5,579 nucleotides of DNA from Bryobacteraceae bacterium (GCA_025350445.1 JANXXV010001006.1:1-5579); one strand, 5' to 3'. Positions 1-5,579 are shown, counted from the first letter of the stretch. The notes: a model not told the origin generated them from the letters alone. A program made the numbers and translations.

Positions 1-83
1 GCTTCGTACTCAGCCGCCAGACGATCTGCTTCGGCTCGGCTTCGGTGTCGGCGGCTCTCTGTTCCAGAATCATTGTCGGTCAC
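1..83 (-). CDS. IS66-type accessory protein (first transposon gene), N-terminal fragment
   Basis: A minus-strand frame opens at a GTG (83-81) and stays open to the left edge for 27 codons; two in-frame TGA codons lie just upstream. The visible protein contains RSRAEADRLAAEYEA. This resembles the start of IS66-family TnpA-like accessory proteins, which typically read R-x-R-x-E-x-x-x-L-x-x-E-Y-x-x-S-G-L before a helix-turn-helix region. That protein is needed alongside TnpB and the DDE transposase TnpC in known IS66 elements. A purine-rich GAAGTAGAAGG precedes the start, although it lies very close to the GTG. A competing frame starts at ATG 73-71 with better ribosome-site spacing and is also open to the edge, but its residues resemble nothing I recognise. 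The position just inside a GTAA terminus supports the accessory-protein reading. Confidence 0.45.
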   Translation of the reverse strand, partial: MTDNDSGTESRRHRSRAEADRLAAEYE

Positions 84-121
84 CCTTCTACTTCATCACC
101 AGAACAGCTCCATGCATAGAT

Positions 122-141
122 GGGTTTGCTCTGACGCTTAC
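122..141 (-). repeat. Candidate terminal inverted repeat of the IS66-like element
   Basis: The outermost 20 bases, read inward on the minus strand from 141, start GTAAGCGTCAGAG and agree with the GTAA start known for IS66-family ends. The partner repeat lies beyond the left edge, so the repeat length is a guess. Confidence 0.4.
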
Positions 142-190
142 AGTTGAATGCCGTTGAATTGCTTCAAGCCTTTCCTTTCATACGAGGTAA

Positions 191-797
191 TTGCGGATTT
201 GCTGTAGGTCCACTCGTCAAATCGCCGAGGCGGCACTCTTCACCTTTACCCTCCTCACGGCGCAAACGAAACTCTTGCCCGTTGACGAGTCGGCCTCAGA
301 CCCTCAATTCTCGAAGTTCCCCCAAGCCCTCAGCTCCGCTGCTTCGCAATACGACTCCAAAGCTCTGCCGGGCATCCTTTTAACCCGGAAGCGGAAGTCG
401 AACTGGGCGGATCCTTCTCAACGGAGCAGGGAACTGAGGGCGTGCCTGGAAACAACCTTTCCAACCGGTTCCTAAAGGGCGCGGCCCGGAACACTGTTTT
501 CCCTAAGGTGTTAGGCGCACACGACACCTATAGCGGATTCCCCGCCGCGGCCGATTCCTTCCATCACGGAGTCATTCTTGACGCCCACGTGAAATTGCGA
601 TCCGGACCCGGCAAACGCGCCGTCGTCATCGCGCAGCTCGCGCACGACATCGTCAAAGTGCCGTCCTTGGAATCCCGCGGCGAATTGCAATGGATCGGTG
701 TCGTCACACGCGCATCCAAAGTCCAATCGACTTCCGCGCCAGCTTCCACGGAACGGGTGGAAGCTGGCTTCTGCGATAACTCATCGCCAGCGGCTAG
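191..797 (+). pseudogene. Decayed gene for a secreted SH3-domain protein
   Basis: Coding sense runs left to right but moves through three frames. Bases about 191-378 (frame 2) give a hydrophobic stretch ALFTFTLLTAQ, then TKLLPVDESASDPQFSKF and ALSSAASQYDSKAL. Bases about 382-712 (frame 1) continue with NPEAEVELGGSF and an SH3-like segment HVKLRSGPGKRAVVIAQL, then HDIVKV and QWIGVV, with strongly GC-rich third positions. Bases about 711-779 (frame 3) give RIQSPIDFRASF and GGSWLLR before a TAA at 777; without it the frame ends LIASG at TAG 795. This order, signal peptide then LPVDE block, bacterial SH3 and a SPIDFRA-type tail, matches a secreted SH3 protein type I recall from Acidobacteria. Both frame changes fit a net gain of two bases or a loss of 3n+1: the first at the TTTT run 378-381, the second near CGCGC 709-713, where the second half of the SH3 fold also seems to be missing. 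No convincing start codon is visible; TTG 191 is only the open-frame limit. The function of the intact family is unknown to me, though bacterial SH3 domains often bind cell wall. Confidence 0.62.
738..768. terminator. 12-bp perfect inverted repeat between convergent genes, possible terminator
   Basis: GCCAGCTTCCAC (738-749) and GTGGAAGCTGGC (757-768) are exact reverse complements around a 7-base loop. The hairpin lies 57 bases past the stop codon of the minus-strand TPR gene and inside the tail of the decayed plus-strand gene. Neither side has a good T-tract; the plus side has only TTCTGC. It could still stop or protect transcripts, but part of the match may come from the coding sequence of the old gene. 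Confidence 0.35.
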
Positions 798-825
798 CCA
801 AAAGACAGCGGACGATTCTCAACTG

Positions 826-2622
826 TCACTGCCCGACGAATTTCTTAGCCTGCTCCCAATCCTGTTTGGCGCCATTCACGTCACCGGCGTTTTTCTTGGC
901 CCACCCTCGGTTCTGAAACGCATTCGCATAAGTGGGATTGATCCGGATCGCCGCATCGAAATCCGTAATCGCCTTCGCATACTGCTGGATCAAAATGTAG
1001 GCGTATCCCCGCGCGTTATAGGCAGGCGCAAGCCCAGGCTTCATCTGAATAGCCTCGCTCAGTTCTTGAATTGCCCCGGTGTAGTTTCCGGCCGTGGTCA
1101 ACTGGCGTCCGCGCAGATTGTGTCCCTCGGCCGTGACCGATTTAACCGGAGCCGGCGCGGGCCCCGCAGCGTGCTCCGACCTGGGAACCACCGCCAATGG
1201 TCGAGGCGCAATCGTAACCGCAACTGGCGTTGGCGCGGCCGGCTCGATCTGCTTCACCACTTCCTGCTTCATCACCTCGACTGGCTTCGGCGCCACAACA
1301 GCGGACTTCGCCTCGGCCACCACCGGACTGGCCACCACCGGCTCGCCAGCCGCGATCGCCACCGGTTGCGGCAATCTGATCGCCTGCTGCACCCGCTCGG
1401 CCTCGCGTGTAGTCAACGGCGCCGCCGCCTGCTTTGCCCGGTCCTCGGCGGTCATACTGGCAATCCGCGCCTCCGTTAGTTTCAGCACATCGGATGCTTC
1501 TCGGTACGCGGGCTGCAAGCGAAGCGCCTGTCTCAAATCCACCACCGCGAATTCATACTTGCCCAACAGATAGTAAGCACTCCCGCGCGCGCACCACGCC
1601 TCCGCCAAGTCCGGATTCAGACGAATCGCCTCCGTCCGGTCCGCTAAGCCCCTGTCATGCTGCCCCACTGCATGAAACGATCCGCCCCGGGCCACGTAAG
1701 CCTCCGCCATCTCAGGCTTCAGACGAACCACTTCAATGCGGTTCTCCAGCGCCTTTTGGTGTTCCCCCAACTGTGCGTAGATCGCACCCCGCGCCATATA
1801 GATTACAACCTCTGTCGGTTCCCGCTTAGCGGCTTCGTCCAAGTCCAACAGTGCCTTCTGCGCCTCACCGGTGCGCTCGAATGCCAGGCCGCGATATAGA
1901 TGGCCGTGCGGGATGTCCGGACGAAGCCCAATTGCTTTGTCGAAGTCCAGAACCGCCTTGCCGTAATCGCCAATCTGGCCGTACCCGGACCCGCGCAGCA
2001 GGTGCGCATCAGCGTCGTCGTTCTTCAATTCCAGACACCGTGATAACTGCTCTACTGCGTCGCGATACCGCCCCATCTCCATGTAGAGCGCGCCCAGCTT
2101 TTCATAAGGTTCCGGATTGTCCAACCGCAGCCGGATCGCCTGTGTGTAATCGACAATCGCCTTGTCGGTCTGGCGCATCTTCGCGTACGCCTCGCCGCGA
2201 AGCGTATAAACCGCCGAGTTCACCATTTTCAACTCCAGCGTTCGCGTGAAATCGGCCACTGCTGCTTCCGCCTCGCCAAGTTGCAGGTTGGCTTCGGCCC
2301 GGCCCAGGTACGCCTCCACATCGGCGGCGTCCACCTTAAGAGCTTCTTCAAAGTCGGGCAGCGCTTCTTTTGCCTTCTTCAGCGCCAACAGATTTCTGCC
2401 GCGCCGCCGGTGCGCGGCGGCGCTGTTCGGCGCCAGTTCCAACACCGTGGAGAAACTCTTTACAGCCGGTTCATGCGCACCACTATTCTCGTAGCGGACA
2501 CCCTCGTCGTAGGCGATTTGCGCCTTCTTGGGAAATCCATTCTCCGCGGCAACGCCGCGCACCGGACAAATCGTGAACAGCACTCCCGCCGTCAATGCCA
2601 TTCTTCGCATCGGCATTTTCAT
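826..2622 (-). CDS. Exported TPR-repeat protein with 10 + 3 TPR units
   Basis: The protein has 598 residues from the ATG chosen here. Residues 1-8 are basic or Met-rich, followed by a hydrophobic core (ALTAGVLFTI) and a plausible signal-peptidase site after VRGVAA near residue 26. Ten uninterrupted 34-residue TPR units follow at about 34-373, with the usual spacing of A/G, Y and P (for example AYVARG and ALRLQP). Then come a 124-residue Ala/Pro/Val/Lys-rich linker (374-497) and three more TPRs to the end (498-598). TPR stacks are protein-binding scaffolds; no catalytic domain is present, so partners are unknown. Location is probably periplasm or outer-membrane associated. The open frame begins at TTG 2637, but ATG 2622 gives a cleaner signal peptide; ATGs at 2616, 2610 and 2601 are also possible and no strong ribosome site decides. 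It converges on the decayed SH3 gene and has its own upstream spacer, so it looks monocistronic. Confidence 0.88.
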   Translation of the reverse strand: MKMPMRRMALTAGVLFTICPVRGVAAENGFPKKAQIAYDEGVRYENSGAHEPAVKSFSTVLELAPNSAAAHRRRGRNLLALKKAKEALPDFEEALKVDAADVEAYLGRAEANLQLGEAEAAVADFTRTLELKMVNSAVYTLRGEAYAKMRQTDKAIVDYTQAIRLRLDNPEPYEKLGALYMEMGRYRDAVEQLSRCLELKNDDADAHLLRGSGYGQIGDYGKAVLDFDKAIGLRPDIPHGHLYRGLAFERTGEAQKALLDLDEAAKREPTEVVIYMARGAIYAQLGEHQKALENRIEVVRLKPEMAEAYVARGGSFHAVGQHDRGLADRTEAIRLNPDLAEAWCARGSAYYLLGKYEFAVVDLRQALRLQPAYREASDVLKLTEARIASMTAEDRAKQAAAPLTTREAERVQQAIRLPQPVAIAAGEPVVASPVVAEAKSAVVAPKPVEVMKQEVVKQIEPAAPTPVAVTIAPRPLAVVPRSEHAAGPAPAPVKSVTAEGHNLRGRQLTTAGNYTGAIQELSEAIQMKPGLAPAYNARGYAYILIQQYAKAITDFDAAIRINPTYANAFQNRGWAKKNAGDVNGAKQDWEQAKKFVGQ

Positions 2623-2663
2623 ATTCGTATGGATCAATTCTAATCGATCCCGGGTACGCTGGG

Positions 2664-2669
2664 ATCATA
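2664..2669 (-). promoter_or_regulatory. Candidate -10 element for the TPR gene
   Basis: On the minus strand TATGAT lies about 42 bases before the chosen ATG, one base from the TATAAT consensus. Eighteen bases further upstream is TTCTTC, a weak match to a -35 box. A GATCCC...GGGATC inverted repeat (2646-2651 and 2661-2666) overlaps the -10 and could be an operator. This is a guess from consensus only. Confidence 0.28.
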
Positions 2670-2722
2670 AGGAAGAAATACAGGCAGGAAGAAGAACGGC
2701 TAGTGCCGAGACCCCTCAAACC

Positions 2723-2976
2723 ATTGACAATACCCAACTGACAATACCCAACTGACCAAGCCCAACTGACCATGCTCAACTGACCATGCTCAACTGACCA
2801 TGCTCAACTGACAATGCTCAACTGACCATGCTCAACTGACAATGCCCAACTGACCATGCCCAACTGACCATGCCCAACTGACCATGCCCAACTGACCATG
2901 CCCAACTGACCATGCCAAACTGACCATGCCAAACTGACAATACCCAACTGACCATTGGCACAACTGACAATACCCA
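2723..2976. repeat. 14-bp tandem repeat array (minisatellite), about 17 phased units
   Basis: The unit is TGACCATGCCCAAC with small variants. TGAC recurs every 14 bases exactly from 2725 to 2949 (17 occurrences), then once more after 16 bases at 2965. Variants are arranged in blocks: TGACAATACCCAAC at both ends, a run of ...GCTC... units at 2767-2836, a run of ...GCCC... units at 2837-2906, and two ...GCCAAAC units at 2907-2934. The blocks suggest growth by duplication of neighbouring units. Because 14 is not a multiple of 3, each minus-strand frame shows the same 14-residue repeat (LGMVSWAWSVGHGQ), which is a by-product and not a gene. There are no unique spacers, so it is not CRISPR. It fills the spacer upstream of the TPR gene; any role is unknown. 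Confidence 0.92.
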
Positions 2977-2987
2977 CCTCGGCCAAT

Positions 2988-3074
2988 GGTGGGGCAGACG
3001 CCCTCGTCTGCGCGCGAGCCCCTGCTCGCGCTCTTCAGTTCATTCTCAACTCTTACGACGGACAGAACGCTAAG
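2988..3074. repeat. Two-hairpin dispersed repeat, copy A
   Basis: This 87-base stretch starts GGTGGGGCAGACG and ends CTCAACTCTTACG...ACGCTAAG. It matches, with several substitutions, a second copy at 4768-4853. It contains two adjacent perfect hairpins: GCAGACG/CGTCTGC (2994-3000 with 3005-3011, loop CCCT) and GCGCGAG/CTCGCGC (3012-3018 with 3025-3031, loop CCCCTG). The layout resembles REP/BIME-type intergenic elements. It abuts the end of the 14-bp array and lies downstream of the CxxCH protein gene. Confidence 0.75.
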
Positions 3075-3091
3075 TCGCCAAAGCAAGCCCG

Positions 3092-3127
3092 GAAAACAAC
3101 TCCGGCGCTGCAATGGCCAGCGCCGGA
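3092..3127 (-). terminator. Probable intrinsic terminator of the CxxCH/TIGR03437-like gene
   Basis: A perfect 10-bp GC-rich stem, TCCGGCGCTG (3101-3110) and CAGCGCCGGA (3118-3127), has a 7-base loop. It begins 60 bases after the stop codon of the minus-strand gene. On the minus strand the stem is followed at once by GTTGTTTTCC, a modest T-rich tail. On the plus strand a TTTTT run follows about 10 bases later, so weak stopping in that direction is possible too. Confidence 0.6.
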
Positions 3128-3187
3128 CATGCCCCCATTTTTCGGCAGGTACACCCGTTCCTGCCTCTTACCCCATTCGCAAGAAAT

Positions 3188-4546
3188 CTATCGCTTCACC
3201 GGAATCGTCGTACCCGCTGCCGAAGTTATGCCGCCAATTTGGACTGATACCGGAATGTCGCCATCCGCCGTCGCCGCCGGTATACGGATATTGATCTGAT
3301 ACAGACCGCTGATCAATCCCGGTGTCGCACCGCTGAACAACACATCGGACGCCGCCAGCGTAGTTCCACCCACCGATATCTTCAACGGATCGCGAATCGG
3401 CGCCAGAACCGTGCTGCTAGCAAGCTCGCCGGCTTGATAAACCGGGTTCGTCGGACCGAATCCGGTACCAAACAGCGAGATGATCTCCCCCGGTTTCGCG
3501 GGCCGGCCACTGGCAACCACACTGGGCTCCGCCACCGGGATCGCAGTATTCCCAATCAGCGCGGCGACGCTGGTGCCGTTGAATGCGAACAGTTGCGGAG
3601 CGTAATTCTGCAAGCTGATCGTACCCACGTCGCTGCGGAGTTCGTTCACTTGGCCGGGGTTCGCAATCACCTGCACGTTCACCGTGCCGGTCTGTGCCAG
3701 CGTTGGAATCTGAGCGTTGATCTGGTCGGATTGAACATAAGTAACCGGCACCCGCTGCCCTGCTACTTCCACAGCGATACATCCAAGCAGCTTCGGGAAT
3801 GCACCCCCCACGTAATCGGCAGGGCCGGCCAGCCGGGAACTTCCTGCCACCTGAAAGTCGTTACCAAATATGGAAAGGAGGCTGTTCATCGCCAGCCCGG
3901 GCTTCAGTGCCGCGGCATCCACAACCGCGCGCAACAACGGCTTCTTGGTCAGGGTGCAGGCACCACCATTTGAAACTGTTAATGTGCTGGTGTAGATCCG
4001 GTCTCCGGTCAGACCGAGGTCTCCATTTGCGGCGTTTCCAGCCGCGTAGAAAACCACATCGCCCACTTCACTGGCTGGTGGATTCCATTCAATCTCGAAC
4101 GTTTTCGATCCATTCACACCGCCATGGGTGTAGACTTCCCGATGTTCGGCGAACTCAAGTGCTCCATTGCACGGAGAAGTGCCGGTAGGACTGCACTTGA
4201 CTTGAACATTCGAATCGACGGTAAAGGTGCCGGCCATTTTCTGGTCGTCGCCCTTCAATCGCGCGGTGAGTTGAAACCCCCAGCGCAGCGCCTCCGGATG
4301 AAATACAGTCACCTTGATGATCTGCGGAACTCCCGGCTTGTAGGCGGCGGCTTCGATCTTCACGCTTCCAGCTGGATCTGCATTGGCAGGTCCGAACGTA
4401 TTGTGGCATGCGCTGCAATTCTGACCATTCCGGTCTCCGGGTACTCCGGCGCGCGGGATCGGCGGCCCCGAACTGAACCCGAAGACAGCGATCGGCAGCA
4501 ACCCGGCGATCAAACAATAAATCAGTTTTTGAGTCTGTTTCCGCAA
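3188..4546 (-). CDS. Secreted choice-of-anchor V-like protein with CxxCH motif and TIGR03437-like C-terminus
   Basis: The protein has 452 residues. A signal peptide is clear: basic MRKQTQK, then the hydrophobic stretch LIYCLIAGLLPIAVFGF, ending near residue 23-25. Residues about 25-192 look like a choice-of-anchor V/reelin-like domain: GPPIPRAGVPGD, a single CSACH motif at 44-48, and VGDVVFYAAGNAANG at 161-175. CxxCH is the covalent haem c motif and is common in this domain type, but haem attachment here is inferred. Residues about 203-450 are a beta-rich region with SIFGNDF, then ISLFGTGFGPTNP at 356-368 and GLYQINIRIP, characteristic of the TIGR03437 domain expanded in Solibacter. Its function is unknown; a surface or adhesion role is a guess. 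The start is TTG 4546: GGGGGA lies 6 bases upstream and no in-frame ATG lies nearby upstream. The gene is divergent from the TonB receptor gene and probably transcribed alone. Confidence 0.85.
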   Translation of the reverse strand: MRKQTQKLIYCLIAGLLPIAVFGFSSGPPIPRAGVPGDRNGQNCSACHNTFGPANADPAGSVKIEAAAYKPGVPQIIKVTVFHPEALRWGFQLTARLKGDDQKMAGTFTVDSNVQVKCSPTGTSPCNGALEFAEHREVYTHGGVNGSKTFEIEWNPPASEVGDVVFYAAGNAANGDLGLTGDRIYTSTLTVSNGGACTLTKKPLLRAVVDAAALKPGLAMNSLLSIFGNDFQVAGSSRLAGPADYVGGAFPKLLGCIAVEVAGQRVPVTYVQSDQINAQIPTLAQTGTVNVQVIANPGQVNELRSDVGTISLQNYAPQLFAFNGTSVAALIGNTAIPVAEPSVVASGRPAKPGEIISLFGTGFGPTNPVYQAGELASSTVLAPIRDPLKISVGGTTLAASDVLFSGATPGLISGLYQINIRIPAATADGDIPVSVQIGGITSAAGTTIPVKR

Positions 4547-4601
4547 TGTAATTCCCCCATCCTTACAATTAAATTTTCAGAGGCCCCTGAAGCAATCTAG
4601 A

Positions 4602-4607
4602 ATGATA
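4602..4607 (-). promoter_or_regulatory. Candidate -10 element for the CxxCH/TIGR03437-like gene
   Basis: TATCAT on the minus strand is one base from TATAAT and lies about 55 bases before the TTG start. The sequence 17 bases further upstream (AGTTCC) is a poor -35 match, so this is a weak call based on position and consensus. Confidence 0.25.
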
Positions 4608-4626
4608 CTAGGAGTTTTCGGCCCGG

Positions 4627-4650
4627 AACTTGTTCGGAAGTTGTAACAAC
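4627..4650. promoter_or_regulatory. Overlapping palindromes, possible operator
   Basis: Two inverted repeats overlap: AACTT-N6-AAGTT (4627-4642) and GTTGT-A-ACAAC (4640-4650). They lie just upstream of the candidate promoter of the minus-strand gene, in an AT-richer patch between divergent genes. This is typical of a dimeric regulator site, but short palindromes also occur by chance and I recognise no specific regulator motif. Confidence 0.25.
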
Positions 4651-4759
4651 ATTGTAAAAACTGCGGGCCCCACGGACTGACGGCCTCGCCCAAGCGCGGC
4701 AGCCACCCAATAACGGCATCCAGTGTGCCGTCCCGGCGAAGTCTTTACAAAATGCTCCT

Positions 4760-4853
4760 GGGCGCAAGGTGGGGCATACACCTTGTCTGCGAGCGACCCC
4801 CAGGTCGCGCTCTTGCGCCCGTCGTCAACTCTTACCAGCGACAGGACGCTAGG
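4760..4853. repeat. Two-hairpin dispersed repeat, copy B, with an enclosing 9-bp stem
   Basis: Bases 4768-4853 match copy A (2988-3074): GGTGGGGCA, CGCGCTCTT, TCAACTCTTAC and ACGCTA are shared in the same order. Hairpin 1 is GCATACA/TGTCTGC (4774-4780 with 4784-4790, one mismatch). Hairpin 2 is GCGAC/GTCGC (4793-4797 with 4804-4808, loop CCCCAG). Both sit inside an outer perfect stem GGGCGCAAG (4760-4768) and CTTGCGCCC (4812-4820), so the whole could fold as a three-way junction. It lies about 65-160 bases upstream of the TonB receptor start. It may be a mobile REP-like unit, a leader RNA structure or a transcription stop; the sequence does not decide. Confidence 0.72.
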
Positions 4854-4918
4854 ACTTTCAGAACCCTGCGAATCCCTTCATGCCAAACTGCGGCGCCGTG
4901 CTCTGCTAGCATAATCTC

Positions 4919-5579
4919 ATGCGCCTTTGGGGAATAAGTTTTACCGTATTTTCTTTTCTCATCTCGAGTGTCGTCTTCGGGCAAGGGACAACCTCCCGGC
5001 TGGTTGGAGTAGTTTCCGATCCATCGGATGCCTCGATTGCCAACGCCGCCGTGCGGCTGGTGAATCAGGGCACGGGCACAACTTTCACCACCACCACATC
5101 GTCTGCCGGCGCGTACACGTTCGAAGCACTGCAGCCGGGAATGTACGAGGTGACAGCGGAGGTTCCGGGTTTCCGCAAGTTCGTTTCACGAGACATCAAC
5201 GTTACGATCGGACAGCCGGCAACCGTCAACATCGCGCTCGCCGTAGGCGCCGTTGCCGACGTTCTCGAAGTCAGCGGCGCGGCTGAGGCAGTGCAGACAA
5301 GCTCCTCCGGGAACCTTGGCAACGTAATCGAAGAGCGAACGATTAAAGATCTGCCGATTGTCGGAACCCGCGGCCGGAATCCGATCGGTCTTGTAGACCT
5401 TCAGCCCGGCGTCATCGATACACAATCCATAAGCGGCGGAGCGGTGGTCGTCTTCGGTTCGCGCGATCGCGCCTTCAACATCACTCTCGACGGAATTGAC
5501 AACAACGAAAGCAGCAGCGGCGGCTCAAACTTCGCTCCCTTGCGCACCAATCCCGACTCGCTCGCTGAGTTTCGCCTCA
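4919..5579 (+). CDS. TonB-dependent receptor, Oar-like, N-terminal part (runs off the window)
   Basis: The 220 residues visible are open to the right edge. Residues 1-21 form a signal peptide (MRLWGISFTVFSFLISSVVF, then GQG). Residues about 26-108 are a carboxypeptidase-regulatory-like beta sandwich: LVGVVSDPSDASIANAAVRL, then SAGAYTFEALQPGMYEVTAE and PGFRKF. From about 125 the receptor plug begins: IEERTIKDLPIVGTRGRN, LQPGV at 161-165 and ITLDGIDNN at 188-196. This is the architecture of the large (about 1,000-residue) outer-membrane receptors expanded in Acidobacteria, which import carbohydrate or other bulky ligands with energy from TonB; the ligand here cannot be told. The ATG gives an exact signal peptide, but no Shine-Dalgarno sequence precedes it. 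TAGCAT at 4907-4912 could serve as a -10 for a leaderless transcript. The gene is divergent from the CxxCH protein gene. Confidence 0.88.
   Translation, partial: MRLWGISFTVFSFLISSVVFGQGTTSRLVGVVSDPSDASIANAAVRLVNQGTGTTFTTTTSSAGAYTFEALQPGMYEVTAEVPGFRKFVSRDINVTIGQPATVNIALAVGAVADVLEVSGAAEAVQTSSSGNLGNVIEERTIKDLPIVGTRGRNPIGLVDLQPGVIDTQSISGGAVVVFGSRDRAFNITLDGIDNNESSSGGSNFAPLRTNPDSLAEFRL

Larger units (their letters stand above)
1..141 (-). mobile_element. End of an IS66-family-like insertion sequence (partial)
   Basis: Read on the minus strand, the sequence from 141 begins GTAAGCGTCAGAG. Known IS66-family elements have termini beginning GTAA, often GTAAGC, and make 8-bp target duplications. About 55 bases inside this end, a small reading frame opens whose first residues resemble the IS66 accessory protein that forms the first gene of these elements. 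The element therefore enters from the left edge and ends at 141/142. If so, bases 142-149 (agttgaat) would be one copy of the target duplication. The other end is outside the window, so the inverted repeat and the duplication cannot be confirmed here. The family assignment rests on the terminus plus 27 residues. Confidence 0.5.

Noticed and set aside
1..73. Alternative minus-strand frame from ATG 73 (MILEQRAADTEAEPKQ...)
   Set aside because: It has a better spaced purine-rich site, but its residues match nothing I recognise, whereas the overlapping GTG 83 frame looks like an IS66 accessory protein. It cannot be fully excluded from so short a stretch.
442..1479. Long plus-strand open frame of 345 codons starting at GTG 442
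   Set aside because: Only bases up to about 712 carry family-like coding sense, as part of the decayed SH3 gene. The rest runs antisense through the TPR gene and is Arg/His/Leu-rich, as expected from the complement of GC-rich coding DNA.
2723..2976. CRISPR array
   Set aside because: Units are 14 bases, contiguous and without unique spacers; no cas genes are nearby.
2962..3040. AACTGA (2962-2967) pairing with TCAGTT (3035-3040) as an outer stem of copy A
   Set aside because: Only 6 bp, and AACTGA occurs in almost every unit of the neighbouring array, so a chance match is likely. It does not match the outer stem of copy B.
2804..3113. Minus-strand open frames made of LGMVSWAWSVGHGQ repeats
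   Set aside because: These are translations of the 14-bp non-coding array. The unit has no stops on that strand and is not a multiple of three, so every frame looks alike; no start site or signal supports a gene.
3417..3973. Overlapping plus- and minus-strand frames inside the CxxCH protein gene
   Set aside because: They are Arg-rich shadows of the gene, with no recognisable domains or start signals.
4927..5286. Plus-strand open frame of 119 codons and minus-strand frames at 5065-5425
   Set aside because: They overlap the TonB receptor gene in other frames, and only the 4919 frame shows a signal peptide and recognisable domains.

Overview
The window reads as chromosomal DNA from an Acidobacterium of the Solibacter/Bryobacter type. 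Three things point there: a secreted protein ending in a TIGR03437-type ('Solibacter C-terminal') domain, the start of an Oar-like TonB-dependent receptor with an N-terminal carboxypeptidase-regulatory domain, and a high-GC genome with structured intergenic repeats. This assignment is an inference from protein style, not from a marker gene.

Layout from left to right. Bases 1-141 look like one end of an IS66-type insertion sequence: a GTAAGCG... terminus at 141 and the start of its first small gene, both on the minus strand and running off the left edge. Bases about 191-797 hold a broken plus-strand gene for a secreted SH3-domain protein. Its reading is spread over three frames and it carries a late stop codon. 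Bases 826-2622 (minus) encode a large exported TPR protein with 13 TPR units, 10 plus 3, separated by an Ala/Pro/Val-rich linker. Bases 2623-3187 are non-coding and hold a candidate promoter, a 14-bp tandem repeat array (about 17 phased units), a two-hairpin dispersed repeat (copy A) and a probable terminator. Bases 3188-4546 (minus) encode a secreted protein with one CxxCH motif, a choice-of-anchor V/reelin-like domain and the TIGR03437-like C-terminus. Bases 4547-4918 separate divergent genes and hold candidate promoter and operator sequences plus copy B of the two-hairpin repeat. From 4919 to the right edge runs the N-terminal part of a TonB-dependent receptor.

All three intact genes are predicted to act in the envelope or outside the cytoplasm: a TPR scaffold, a possibly haem-binding surface protein and an outer-membrane receptor. 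They are separated by long spacers with their own signals, so the window does not show an operon or a clear joint pathway. I see no defence, biosynthetic or phage system. The best points for a second look are the paired-hairpin repeat, whose two copies differ by compensatory changes, the 14-bp array, and the decayed SH3 gene next to the IS end.
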